In this document: positions 53,940 to 63,047 of the stretch, one piece after another
How positions within the stretch are numbered: the first letter of the stretch is position 1
How the letters are laid out: each line of letters opens with the position of its first letter
Assembly (NCBI GenBank): GCA_029287455.1
Contig: JARFRB010000038.1
Location: 1 to 64,000 of the forward strand
Length of the DNA: 64,000 nt
DNA from: Pelagibius litoralis
Lineage (GTDB): Bacteria > Pseudomonadota > Alphaproteobacteria > Kiloniellales > DSM-21159
Direction of reading: 5' to 3'
Made by a program: the position numbers and the translations under genes
The notes under the pieces: model-generated
Databases searched by the model: none
What the model saw: the letters and a program-made list of their open reading frames with translations, nothing else
Told to the model about the DNA's origin: nothing

Positions 53940-55178
53940 ATGCCAGTCTTGGGCTCATCGCCGGATCTCCGCTCCCAGGGACAAGACAGCCGCTACGCTT
54001 GGCTGCGGCTTGGCATCGCGCTGGTGCTCAGCACCATCGGCGGGGTCGGGCTGTGGTCTGTGGTGGTCGTGCTGCCCGTGATCGAGATCGAGTTCGGCGT
54101 CGACCGCGGTGGAGCTTCGCTGCCCTACACGGCCACCATGATGGGCTTCGCGGTTGGCGGCGTGTTCATGGGCCGCTTGGTCGATCGTCTCGGAATCATG
54201 CGGCCCGTCGTCTTTGGAGCGGTGCTTCTGAGCATAGGCTACCTCGTCGCCTCGCAGGCGCAGACCTATTGGCAGTTCGTCCTGGTTCAATCCCTGCTGA
54301 TCGGAATGCTCGGCAGCTCGACCACTTTCGCGCCACTGGTGGCCGAGATCTCGCTTTGGTTTCGCAAGCGGCGCGGCATCGCGGTGGCGATCGTCGCCAG
54401 CGGCAACTACTTGGCGGGAACCGTTTGGCCGCCGATCCTGACCGCTGGTATCGAGGAGTTCGGCTGGCGGCAGACGCATTTCGGGGTAGGCGTGATCTGC
54501 CTGGTCACGATGGTGCCGCTGGCGCTCTGCCTCAAGCGGCGCGCGCCGACCGAGGACGCAGCCCAAGCCCCTGCGCTCGCGGCCGGCGGCACCGAAACGC
54601 GTCCAGGTGCTGTCGTGCAGATCCTCCTGGTCGTTGCGGGATTGTCGTGTTGCATCGCCATGGCCATGCCCCAGGTGCATATCGTCGCCTACTGCGGAGA
54701 TTTGGGCTACGGCGTTGCCCAAGGCGCGCGCATGCTTTCGCTTATGCTGGCACTCGGGGTGGTCAGCCGGCTGCTTTCCGGGCTCATAGCCGACCGCATC
54801 GGCGGCTTGCGCACGCTATTGCTCGGATCGAGCCTGCAGTGTCTGGCGTTGCTGTTCTACCTGCCTTTCGACGGCCTGACGTCGCTCTTCATCGTTTCGG
54901 CCATCTTCGGGCTTTCCCAAGGGGGGATTGTTCCGAGCTATGCCTTGATCGTGCGGGACTACTTCCCGGCGCGCGAAGCCGGCACGAGGGTTAGCCTTGT
55001 CTTGATGGCGACCGTGGTCGGCATGGCCATCGGTGGCTGGATGTCCGGCGAGATTTATGATCTCACCGGCTCGTACCAAGCCGCTTTCCTCAATGGAATT
55101 GCGTGGAACCTGGTGAATATGTCGATTGCGTTCTGGCTGCTGATCGGCAGGCGGCGGCTGTCGCCGCAACCGGCTTGA
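53940..55178 (+). CDS. MFS transporter, monocarboxylate-like
   Basis: This 412-residue, 12-helix major facilitator contains FMGRLVDRLGIMRPVV (motif A), SLWFRKRRGIAVAIVASGNYLAG in the central loop and a second-half LSGLIADRIGG motif. The SGNYLAG segment and general layout resemble monocarboxylate/oxalate-type transporters. GGAAGGG precedes the ATG with 9-nt spacing. The substrate is not predictable. Convergent with the SleB-like gene 6 nt away. Confidence 0.88.
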   Translation: MPVLGSSPDLRSQGQDSRYAWLRLGIALVLSTIGGVGLWSVVVVLPVIEIEFGVDRGGASLPYTATMMGFAVGGVFMGRLVDRLGIMRPVVFGAVLLSIGYLVASQAQTYWQFVLVQSLLIGMLGSSTTFAPLVAEISLWFRKRRGIAVAIVASGNYLAGTVWPPILTAGIEEFGWRQTHFGVGVICLVTMVPLALCLKRRAPTEDAAQAPALAAGGTETRPGAVVQILLVVAGLSCCIAMAMPQVHIVAYCGDLGYGVAQGARMLSLMLALGVVSRLLSGLIADRIGGLRTLLLGSSLQCLALLFYLPFDGLTSLFIVSAIFGLSQGGIVPSYALIVRDYFPAREAGTRVSLVLMATVVGMAIGGWMSGEIYDLTGSYQAAFLNGIAWNLVNMSIAFWLLIGRRRLSPQPA

Positions 55179-55184
55179 GGGGCT

Positions 55185-55814
55185 CTAGTTCGCCCGGGCG
55201 CTAGCTGTAAAGAAGACGTGGCCGTCGATCTCCGCGAGCTTCGTCAGGCGGTGGGCCCAGCGGGGCGTTTCGACGAGCTCGGGCGCGTAGTAATGGTCGG
55301 CGCCGCCGGTCGGATCAGTCAGGTGACCGGAGAGTGATAGCAAGCCAACGCGAGCTGCCTTTTTGAAAGCTTCGAAGTCCACGATGCTCGTCGGATGCAG
55401 CGTCCAGCTGAACTGGTAGGGCTGATAGACCACCTCGTCGATGCTATCCGGCCAGTAGGTGCTCTTGACGCGGTTCAAGGTCACGAAGGCAACGGCGATT
55501 TGGCCCTTTAGGTTCTCCCCCCGCGCCTCGAAGTAGATGTTCCGCGCTAGGGTCAACAGGTCCTGCCGAAGGCCGGCGTCGACCGCTACCTGCAGGCCGT
55601 GCGCCTCGGCCAAGACCTGCTCGATCACGTCCTCGGGGCGGGGTTTGCGCGGCGGAACCGGTGGGATGCGAGAATTGGCCTCGCTCACGCCGGTGGCTTC
55701 GAAAGCCAGAACCGGCGTCGCCAAAGCCGGGCCCGCGTGGCTCGCCATGACCGCGCAGATCAAGCCTGCGCTCAAAAGTCCTGCTTTGCTGACAAATCTC
55801 GCCCAGCGAGTCAT
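55185..55814 (-). CDS. Cell wall hydrolase, SleB family
   Basis: This 209-residue protein has an N-terminal signal/anchor (MTRWARFVSKAGLLSAGLIC), a Pro-rich linker (RIPPVPPRKPRPED) and a C-terminal hydrolase_2 (SleB) domain with ARNIYFEARGENLKGQIAVA, where the catalytic Glu lies in YFEARGE, then VVYQPYQFSWT and HYYAPELV. It cleaves peptidoglycan glycan strands as a lytic transglycosylase-like enzyme. The ATG at 55814 follows GGAGAGGG. Confidence 0.92.
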   Translation of the reverse strand: MTRWARFVSKAGLLSAGLICAVMASHAGPALATPVLAFEATGVSEANSRIPPVPPRKPRPEDVIEQVLAEAHGLQVAVDAGLRQDLLTLARNIYFEARGENLKGQIAVAFVTLNRVKSTYWPDSIDEVVYQPYQFSWTLHPTSIVDFEAFKKAARVGLLSLSGHLTDPTGGADHYYAPELVETPRWAHRLTKLAEIDGHVFFTASARAN

Positions 55815-56442
55815 GTCCGCACCCTCTCCGTATCTCTTCGATCTCATCGACCGACCACCGATCGCGAATTTTTGGCCCCTTCGCGAAACGCGGGCTTATT
55901 CTGTCGAGAAACTAGGTCGAGGGCAGACGCGTATTAGAGGGCATTTTAGCCTTTTTCGAGGTACTTCTTGGGGCTTCTGGAAATGGAAAGGGCAGGACTC
56001 GAAGGGTCTTTAGCAATAGGGATTCCGGTGTGAGAAGGCATATACCAGTCAGGCTCAACCAGTATAAAAACGTTTTGAATCAATTGATTATGAGGTTTTG
56101 CCGTTAACCTGCCTTGGAAGGCCTTCACCAATCCTTAAGAACAACTCGGCGAGTATGCTCGCCACCCAGCTTCTTCCGGTCGGATTAACCGAATTGGGAT
56201 CAAGCGCCCATCCGCCATGGTGTGGATGACCGCAGATTCGCGGATGGAATTGCCGTGTGGCTCTCGTTCTGCGTGTGGGGGGGGATGGACAAAGAGGCAT
56301 TTTCTCGCCGTCACGGGCGCTCCCGGGGCGCGGCCGATGGCGGCGATCTGACAATCGAACGACGGGCAGGATGCGTGCGCGCTTCAAGGTCTTCCCGGAA
56401 GATCGCGTCGAGTGACGCGCTCAGCGCATTCCGGCTCCCGCC
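55815..56442. other. Gene-free region with palindrome
   Basis: No gene is supported over 628 bp. It has a perfect 12-bp palindrome AATCAATTGATT at 56078-56089 in an AT-rich patch, a small hairpin GGCGAG/CTCGCC at 56148-56163 and moderately AT-rich DNA around 55920-56110. The sequence may hold promoters for the SleB gene and an unidentified regulatory site. It shows no similarity to the other palindromes in the window. Confidence 0.5.
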
Positions 56443-57579
56443 CTAGAACAAATGGCCCAGCTTGCTTGCCTTGGCCTTCAGGTAGGCTTCGTTGTGAGCG
56501 TTCGAGGGGAAGCTATGGGGAACCCGCTCCTCCACGGTGATACCGCAGTGGGCCAAAGCCTGCACCTTCGCCGGGTTGTTGGTGAGCAGCCGCACCCGCG
56601 TTATGCCCAACTGTCCGAGCATTTCGGCGGCCGGCAGGTATACGCGCTCGTCGGCGTCGAAGCCGAGCTGCTCGTTGGCTTCCAGGGTATCTGCTCCCCG
56701 GTCTTGCAGCGTGTAGGCGCGCAGCTTGTTCACCAAGCCTATGCCGCGGCCTTCCTGGGCGAGATAGAGCAGAATACCGGCGCCGGCCTTGGAGATGGCG
56801 TCGATGGCCCCACGCAGTTGATCTCCGCAATCGCAGCGCAGGGAGCCGAGCAGATCGCCGGTAAAGCATTCCGAATGCACTCGCACGAGGGTGGGTGCGT
56901 CGGCTGCCGGTTCGCCGATGATAATCGCCAAGTGCTCGTGTCCCCCATCGGCTGGCCGGAAGGCGACGACCCGGGCATCCTCGGCGCCGAGCAAGGGAAC
57001 GTGGGCATCGGCGATCCGGTCCAGGGTCCGGGCCGCCGCGAAACGGTACTCGGCTATCTCTTCTTCCGTGACCCGTAAGACCGAAGCGGCCGGCGCCAAG
57101 CCTTCGCCTTGCGCGGCGGACCCGCTCGTGAGCGGTGCCATGATCGCGGCGGGCAAGAGCCGCGCCAGCTTGACCAGATCGACCGCTGCGGCGGCAAGCG
57201 GCGGAGACTCCACCAAATTGGCTTCGCTAATGCGCTCCGAAAGCCGGGGCGCGCGCGTCGGATCCGCCAGTCCCGAGACGGATCCGCCCGGCAGGCCCGC
57301 CAAATCGAGAACGACCACTTCCGCGCCCGAAGGCGGGGCCAAGCCCAGGCTCTCCGCTCGCCGGGCCGTAACCGCCAGTTGGCAGGCCGTACCGGCGAGG
57401 GCTGTCAGCTCGGTCACGCGCGCCTCCGGCGCACCTTCTGCCGCCAAGACCAAGGCCGCGTCGCCTGAGGCATTTTCCAGGCGGACCGGCCGGCCGCGCC
57501 GAAGCTCTCCGGCGGCGCGCTCAACCGCGTGCAGGACCGCCGGATCGGCCGCCAGGCTTTGTGCAATGGATTCGCTCAT
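56443..57579 (-). CDS. ribA: GTP cyclohydrolase II with degenerate RibB-like N-terminal half
   Basis: This 378-residue protein ends in an intact GTP cyclohydrolase II domain (about residues 195-378): zinc Cys238, Cys249 and Cys251 in HSECFTGDLLGSLRCDCG and the EGRGIGL loop at 276-282. This domain starts riboflavin synthesis by opening GTP. Residues 1-185 resemble DHBP synthase (RibB), with an AAGELRRGRPVRLENASGD segment where active RibB enzymes have an acidic DDEDREnEGD loop, so RibB activity is probably lost. ATG 57579, behind GAGAGG, is preferred over ATG 57633. Confidence 0.92.
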   Translation of the reverse strand: MSESIAQSLAADPAVLHAVERAAGELRRGRPVRLENASGDAALVLAAEGAPEARVTELTALAGTACQLAVTARRAESLGLAPPSGAEVVVLDLAGLPGGSVSGLADPTRAPRLSERISEANLVESPPLAAAAVDLVKLARLLPAAIMAPLTSGSAAQGEGLAPAASVLRVTEEEIAEYRFAAARTLDRIADAHVPLLGAEDARVVAFRPADGGHEHLAIIIGEPAADAPTLVRVHSECFTGDLLGSLRCDCGDQLRGAIDAISKAGAGILLYLAQEGRGIGLVNKLRAYTLQDRGADTLEANEQLGFDADERVYLPAAEMLGQLGITRVRLLTNNPAKVQALAHCGITVEERVPHSFPSNAHNEAYLKAKASKLGHLF

Positions 57580-57814
57580 TCCGGCCTCTCGCCGGAGCTG
57601 GATCGGGTCGTCGAACTCACGATTTTCATTCACTTGCTTGTTTATCGGGCACCTTAGGGCTTCGTGGGCCGCCTGTCACGGGGGCGGGCCGCCCGCCATG
57701 CTTCACGAAGCGCCCTACCGGTCGGGCGCGGTTTCTGATAGACGGACCTCGCAAAGATGGATCGGAGAGGCAGTCCCGGCAATGCTTGGGGGCTGCAGGA
57801 AACGGAGGAACCGC

Positions 57815-58678
57815 ATGCCCGAGGCCCTTTGGCGCGGTTATGATCAGGAAGCGCTCGACGCGCAACTCAATCTCAGGGCGCGCAATCCCGAGCACGAAGA
57901 GTACTTCGCCCGCTGGGCGCGGGATAGCGAAGCCGTTCGTGCCGGCTGGCCCGAGGCGAAGCTCAATCTCGCCTGCGGGGAAAAGCCGGACGAGTGCCTC
58001 GACTATTTTCCTGCCCAGCCTGGCGCGCCGCTGCTTGCCTTCATTCACGGCGGCTATTGGCAGGCTCTGGATAAGAGTGATTATTCCTACTTCGCCCCAG
58101 CGTTTCGCGACGCCGGCATCGCCTACGCGTCGCTGAACTACAGTCTGGCGCCCGAGGCGACGATACCGGAGATGGTCGACCAAGTGCGGAGCGCCGTTGC
58201 TTGGCTCCACCGCCAAGCTGGCGAACTTGGCTTCGATCCCCAGCGGCTCTTTGTCGCGGGCCATTCGGCGGGCGGGCATCTTGCGTCCATGGTGATGGCG
58301 GATGGGGCCGGCTCCGTTGAGTTGCCGGAGAACGCTGTGAGGGGTGGCTGCAGCGTTTCCGGCATCTATGAACTCAAGCCGCTCAGCCGAAGCTATCAGC
58401 AGCCCGTGCTTCGCTTGACCGACGAGGCGGTGCAGCGGTGCAGCCCGATCCGGCGCCTTCCGTCCCGCTCTGGACCCTTGATCTGCGCCGTCGGCGCCTT
58501 GGAGCCGGAAGAGTTCCAGGACCAGCAGCGCGATTTCGTTTCGGCGTGGCAAGAGGCGGGGCTGCCCGGTTCGGCGATGACCCTGCCGGGCCGCAACCAC
58601 TTCACGGCCGTCGACGCTCTGGGCGAGCCTGAACACCCCTTGCACCAGGCGGTTCTGGCGCTTGTGCGAAGCGGTTAA
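57815..58678 (+). CDS. Alpha/beta hydrolase, esterase/arylformamidase-like
   Basis: This 287-residue hydrolase has the oxyanion-hole motif FIHGGYWQALDKSD, the nucleophile elbow VAGHSAGGHLAS and the catalytic His in GRNHFTAVDAL. This arrangement is typical of kynurenine-formamidase-like and BD-FAE esterases. GGAGGAA precedes the ATG. No tryptophan-catabolic genes are adjacent, so the formamidase assignment is uncertain. It is divergent from ribA. Confidence 0.88.
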   Translation: MPEALWRGYDQEALDAQLNLRARNPEHEEYFARWARDSEAVRAGWPEAKLNLACGEKPDECLDYFPAQPGAPLLAFIHGGYWQALDKSDYSYFAPAFRDAGIAYASLNYSLAPEATIPEMVDQVRSAVAWLHRQAGELGFDPQRLFVAGHSAGGHLASMVMADGAGSVELPENAVRGGCSVSGIYELKPLSRSYQQPVLRLTDEAVQRCSPIRRLPSRSGPLICAVGALEPEEFQDQQRDFVSAWQEAGLPGSAMTLPGRNHFTAVDALGEPEHPLHQAVLALVRSG

Positions 58679-58741
58679 ATGTTTGATGCTACGTGGACTC
58701 TCGCTTAAAACGCCTTCGACGGAATTCGTGAGACCAGGACC

Positions 58742-59437
58742 ATGAGACCGACCACTTCTAGAAAAATTCTGCTGGTGGACGACGACGATGCCTTGCGGAC
58801 CGCCCTGGGCGAGCAGCTGCGCTTGCACGAGGAGTTCCTCGTGGAGGAAGCCAATACCGGCGCCAAGGCGTTGGAGGTGACCAAGGGCGAATACTTCGAC
58901 GCGGTCTTGCTGGACGTGGGTTTACCCGACCTGGACGGCCGCGACGTCTGCCGCCTGCTCCGCCGCAACGGGGTCAAGTCCCCGATCATTATGTTGACGG
59001 GCATGGATTCCGACGCGGACACCATCCTGGGCCTAGACGCTGGCGCCAACGACTATGTCGCCAAGCCGTTCAAGCTGAACGTCCTTTTGGCCCGCTTGCG
59101 CGCCCAACTGCGACAGCATGAGCAAAGCGAGGACGCGGTCTTCACCATCGGCCCCTACAGCTTCTTGCCTGCTCGCAAGCTCCTGGTCCACGCCGAGACC
59201 CAGCGCAAGATCCGTCTGACCGAAAAAGAAACGGCGATCTTGAAATACCTTTACCGCACCGGCGACCGTTCCGTGGGGCGCGACACGCTGTTGGGCGAGG
59301 TCTGGGGGTATAACGCGGGCGTGACCACGCACACCCTGGAAACTCACGTCTACCGCCTCCGCCAGAAGATCGAGGAAGACCCTTCCAACGCCGCTATCCT
59401 GGTCACCGAGCCTGGCGGGTATCGCCTGGTGCCATAA
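58742..59437 (+). CDS. OmpR/PhoB-family response regulator
   Basis: This 231-residue two-domain regulator has a receiver domain (residues 8-125) with the phosphorylation Asp in AVLLDVGLPDLDG, Thr in MLTGMDSDADT and Lys in YVAKPF, and a winged-helix DNA-binding domain (about 130-231) with RLTEKETAILKYLYR and THTLETHVYRLRQKIE. No histidine kinase is adjacent, so it is an orphan. A 110-bp inverted-repeat element follows downstream. Confidence 0.93.
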   Translation: MRPTTSRKILLVDDDDALRTALGEQLRLHEEFLVEEANTGAKALEVTKGEYFDAVLLDVGLPDLDGRDVCRLLRRNGVKSPIIMLTGMDSDADTILGLDAGANDYVAKPFKLNVLLARLRAQLRQHEQSEDAVFTIGPYSFLPARKLLVHAETQRKIRLTEKETAILKYLYRTGDRSVGRDTLLGEVWGYNAGVTTHTLETHVYRLRQKIEEDPSNAAILVTEPGGYRLVP

Positions 59438-59484
59438 GCGTTTCGCGCTCTTTCGGCGGCGCCTTTCACAATTCCCGCCGTTTT

Positions 59485-59594
59485 CCCGTCATTGCGAGGC
59501 GAAGCCGTCGCAATCCAGGGGTGGTGGGTTTACAAGCCGCGCGCCCAAAAACAACAACCTCTGGATTGCCGCGGCTTCGCCTCGCAATAACGGG
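59485..59594. repeat. 110-bp inverted-repeat (MITE-like) element
   Basis: Two 34-bp arms, 59485-59518 and 59561-59594, match as inverted repeats in 31 of 34 positions, beginning CCCGTCATTGCGAGGCGAAG. The similarity continues with more mismatches about ten bases into the loop. The CATTGCGAGG...GCAATCCAG core is a form widely scattered in bacterial intergenic DNA. It lies between convergent genes and may also stop transcription, although no T-run is present. Confidence 0.9.
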
Positions 59595-59609
59595 CGAAAG
59601 GCAGCGGCC

Positions 59610-60938
59610 CTAGGCAGCGGCGCTGAGATCGAAGGCGATGGAGATCCGCTCGGCCTTGTCCTCGAACGGTATCGTCCGGTGCCAGAAGTAGGACGGAAAC
59701 AGCAGCATCGTGCCGGTTTCCGGTGCTATGGCACGCAAGCGCGGCGGTTTGCGCGAAGGCAGGCCGTAGCCCGGCCGGCCAAACTCAATCCAGCCCGCCT
59801 GTCCCGAATCCCCGCCATGAACAGATTCGGGGATGTCGACATAATAAACGCCGCTCACCCAGCCGGCGTTATGGATGTGCGCGGCCTGATGCCCCTGGGA
59901 GGCCAAAAGATTGCCCCACATGTTTAGCCTGTAAGCTTGTGGCTTGCGGCACAGGAAGGGGTGGTTCGGATCGTCCGGCAGGCTCGCCGCCCAGGTGTCG
60001 ATAGCTTGCCGGAAGGCTGCTTCCATCGCAGCGATGGCCGGTGTCGGGGCCGTGTGCAGAGCGACGGCCGCGGCCCCGCCGCGAATGGCGCGCTGCTTTG
60101 GGTCCACGGTCTCGACCAGTGTCGGATGGGTGCGTAAATCCCGCTCCAGGGCGGCGTTGAAGTCTGCCAGGGATGCGAAGCCGGGCGGCGGTTCTAGGTG
60201 TTTGCGGAAGACGAAGCGATCGAAATCGACCAGTTCGGCGGCCTCCGCCCCTCGGCCCAATTCCTCCAGGGCTTGGGCCTTGTAGGCCACCGCCGGAGGA
60301 TTCTGGGGGTCGCGCGCCAATTGGGCATCGGCGGCGGCGAGTGCCGCCTCCATGTCGCCAAGCTTGATGAGGGCCGCGGCCAAGTTGTTGTGGATGCCGG
60401 CTAAGTTCGGGTTGATCGATTCGGCTGCGCGATAGCTTTTCACCGCCGCCGCGAAGTCTCCAGCCTCCTGCAGCCCGTTCGCCAGGGCGAAGTGCGTGAG
60501 CGCAGTTGCCGGGTGAAGCTCCACGGCGCGGCGCAGGCAGGCGATTCCCTCGCCGAACCTTTCGGCTTGGATCAAGGTCTCGCCCAGACCCCGGCGGCTC
60601 TCCAAGGACGCAGGCTTGAGGGACACGGCGGTTTCGAATGCCTCGACCGCCGGTTCCAGCCGGCTCATCTGCCGCAAGGTGTTGCCCAGATTGTGCCAGG
60701 CTTCCGCGTAGTCGGGCTTGGCGGCGATCGCTTGTCGGATCAAGCTTTCCGCATCGGCCAGCCGGCCAAGCGCCTTGGCGATCAGGCCCAGGAAGTGAAG
60801 CGCCTGGGGTTGGCCGGGCTGCGCGCGCAGAACCTGGCGATAGACCGCTTCCGCCTCGCCGAACCGCCCGGCTTGCTGTAGCGCCATGCCTCGCCGGAGC
60901 ATTTCCGCGAGCTCAAGGGACGCCCCGGCCTTCTGCAT
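59610..60938 (-). CDS. TPR-repeat protein with C-terminal 2OG-Fe(II) oxygenase domain
   Basis: This 442-residue protein has about six tetratricopeptide repeats (residues 15-235) and a C-terminal putative 2-oxoglutarate oxygenase domain (about 335-442). Iron-binding candidates are His354 and His356 (AHIHNAGW) and His420 (SYFWHRT), with Arg431 (ERISIAFDL) as the 2OG ligand. ATG 60938 follows AAGGA, setting the start; an upstream TTG adds ten residues. It is divergent from a TPR-methyltransferase gene 129 bp away. The hydroxylated target is unknown. Confidence 0.87.
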   Translation of the reverse strand: MQKAGASLELAEMLRRGMALQQAGRFGEAEAVYRQVLRAQPGQPQALHFLGLIAKALGRLADAESLIRQAIAAKPDYAEAWHNLGNTLRQMSRLEPAVEAFETAVSLKPASLESRRGLGETLIQAERFGEGIACLRRAVELHPATALTHFALANGLQEAGDFAAAVKSYRAAESINPNLAGIHNNLAAALIKLGDMEAALAAADAQLARDPQNPPAVAYKAQALEELGRGAEAAELVDFDRFVFRKHLEPPPGFASLADFNAALERDLRTHPTLVETVDPKQRAIRGGAAAVALHTAPTPAIAAMEAAFRQAIDTWAASLPDDPNHPFLCRKPQAYRLNMWGNLLASQGHQAAHIHNAGWVSGVYYVDIPESVHGGDSGQAGWIEFGRPGYGLPSRKPPRLRAIAPETGTMLLFPSYFWHRTIPFEDKAERISIAFDLSAAA

Positions 60939-61067
60939 TCCGTTTCCTTGCCGACTCGTGCTAACCAAGTTTCAGCATAGCATCTAAGCGCCTTGGAGCA
61001 GCCCTTGAAACCGAACCCCGCGCGGCCGCGACGCGGCGCTACCCCGCCCAAAGACGAGAGCTAGGCG

Positions 61068-63047
61068 GTGAAGGTGCCACCCACGGCTCCCCCCTCTACT
61101 CCCCCGGCGCTTCCCGAACCGCTCCTGCGCCGCTTGCGGGCCGCCATCCTGGATCAACGCGCCGGCCGGCTGGATGCGGCCATATCGGGCTACCGGGCGG
61201 TTTTGCGGCAGCGCCCCGAACTCGCGGAGGCGGCCAATAATCTGGGCGTTGCGCTCAAGGCGCGCGGGAAGACGGCCTCGGCCGTCAAAGCTTTCGAGGC
61301 GGCCCTGCGTGCACGGCCCGGCTACGTCGCGGCTCATGCCAACCTCGCAACTTCGCTGTTGTTACTGGACCGTCGGCAGGCCGCCCTGAAGCACGCCATG
61401 GAGGCCGCGCGCCTGGACCCCACGAACCCCGCCCAGCGCGAAATCCTCGCCCGAGTCTTGGGGCCGATCAGGTTTTCGGAGGCCGCCGAGCCGGTCCTGT
61501 CGGCCATGGAAGCGTTGTTCACGGCGGAGGACATCGAGCACCAGCCACTGGTGCCGGCCGCGCTCAGCCTCTTGCGCCTGCGGCCTGGCGTCTCGTCGCT
61601 GCTGGAAAGCGGTGCCGAGACGGCGCCGGCCGATACGGTGGCACGTGCCCTGGACACACCGCTGCTGTGTTTGGCGCTCGAGCGCGCGATTTTGGCCGAC
61701 CCGGAGTTCGAGGCGGTGCTGGAGGCCTTGCGGCGGCGTGCCCTGGAGGCCTTGACCGGCGCGGGACAAGACCCCTTCGCCGAGTTGCTGGAAAGCCGCG
61801 CGGCAGTCTTCGCCGCGCTGGGTTGTCATGCCATGACCGGCGGCTTTCCCTTCGCGGAAACGCCGGAAGAGCGCGCGCTTCTTTCCGTGCTGGACCCGCG
61901 CGTAGCGGCGGGTGAGACCTCGGCGGTCCTGGTCTGGGCGCTCTACCGGCCGCTCTGGCAGCGCGAAGAGGTGGGAAGATTCCTGCGGCCCGGAGCGCTC
62001 CCAAAAGAACTCGCCCCCTTGCTCCGCCGCCAGGTCGCCGAGCCTCTGGAGGAGCGGGAGCTTGGCCCGAGGATCACCTGCCTGACGCCAGTCGAGGCAG
62101 CGGTCTCGCAAGCGGTCCGCCAGCAGTACGAGAACCATCCCTACCCGCGCTGGCTCACGGTGCGGCGCCGCCGGCCCGAGCCATTGAGCCAGGTCGTGGC
62201 CGGACTGTTCCCCTGGATCGGGCGGTCCGCCGATCCGCGCCCCTTGCGCGTCTTGATCGCCGGCTGCGGCACGGGCAAGCACGCGGTTGAAGTGGCGACC
62301 CGCTATGCCGATGCCCAGGTGCTTGCCGTCGATCTTAGCCTCACCTCGCTCGCCTTCGCCACACGGCGCGCCGGGGAACTGGGCATCGAGAACCTGCGCT
62401 TCGCTCAGGCGGATCTGCTGAGCCTGGACAGCCTGGGGGAAAGCTTCGATCTCATCGAGTCCGTGGGCGTGCTGCACCACCTTGGCGATCCGGAAGCCGG
62501 CTGGCGGGTGCTGAAGGGCCTCTTGGCGCCGGAGGGGCTGATGCGCATTGGCCTTTACAGCCGGCGAGGGCGCCCCGGCATCCGCGCCGCGCGCGCGTAC
62601 TTGCAAGAGCAAGGCTTTGCGTCCGACGACGAGGGGCTGCGGGCCGCGCGCCGCCACATCCTCGACCTCGCGCCCGACCACCCGGCCGCCGCGGCCGCGC
62701 GGGAATTGGATTTCTATAGCCTCTCCGGCTGCCGCGACCTCTTGTTCCATGTCCAGGAGCGTGACTACGAGCTTTCCGAGGTGGCGGAGACGATCGGCCG
62801 CCTGGGCTTGGAGTTCCTGGGCTTCGAGTTTCCTTCCGACGCGGCGGCGAAAGCCTACGAGAAGCGCTTCCCCGGCACGCGCGCGCTCAACGATCTAGCC
62901 AAGTGGGAGCGGCTGGAAACGGAAAAGCCCGGCCTATTCCACCACATGTACCAGTTCTGGTGCCGCCCGCGCGGCGCCGAAGGGAAGGCTGGCCGGGGCG
63001 GCTACCCGCGGCGCAAATCACTGGCCGCCAAACCGAAGGCGAGGTAG
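61068..63047 (+). CDS. TPR-repeat SAM-dependent methyltransferase
   Basis: This 659-residue protein has an N-terminal TPR region (about residues 20-125), a helical middle domain and a C-terminal class I methyltransferase. The SAM motif VLIAGCGTGKHA is at 395-406, preceded by the recurrent QQYENHPYPRW, and followed by DLSLTSLAFATRR and a VLHHLGDPEAGWRVLK motif. Such TPR-methyltransferases are common in alphaproteobacteria with uncertain protein or small-molecule targets. Start GTG 61068. Its 3' end overlaps the convergent LysE gene by 46 nt. Confidence 0.88.
   Translation: MKVPPTAPPSTPPALPEPLLRRLRAAILDQRAGRLDAAISGYRAVLRQRPELAEAANNLGVALKARGKTASAVKAFEAALRARPGYVAAHANLATSLLLLDRRQAALKHAMEAARLDPTNPAQREILARVLGPIRFSEAAEPVLSAMEALFTAEDIEHQPLVPAALSLLRLRPGVSSLLESGAETAPADTVARALDTPLLCLALERAILADPEFEAVLEALRRRALEALTGAGQDPFAELLESRAAVFAALGCHAMTGGFPFAETPEERALLSVLDPRVAAGETSAVLVWALYRPLWQREEVGRFLRPGALPKELAPLLRRQVAEPLEERELGPRITCLTPVEAAVSQAVRQQYENHPYPRWLTVRRRRPEPLSQVVAGLFPWIGRSADPRPLRVLIAGCGTGKHAVEVATRYADAQVLAVDLSLTSLAFATRRAGELGIENLRFAQADLLSLDSLGESFDLIESVGVLHHLGDPEAGWRVLKGLLAPEGLMRIGLYSRRGRPGIRAARAYLQEQGFASDDEGLRAARRHILDLAPDHPAAAAARELDFYSLSGCRDLLFHVQERDYELSEVAETIGRLGLEFLGFEFPSDAAAKAYEKRFPGTRALNDLAKWERLETEKPGLFHHMYQFWCRPRGAEGKAGRGGYPRRKSLAAKPKAR

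Noticed and set aside
59485-59594. The inverted repeat as an ordinary Rho-independent terminator
   Set aside because: The arms are far longer than a normal terminator stem, the loop is over 40 nt and no T-tract follows.
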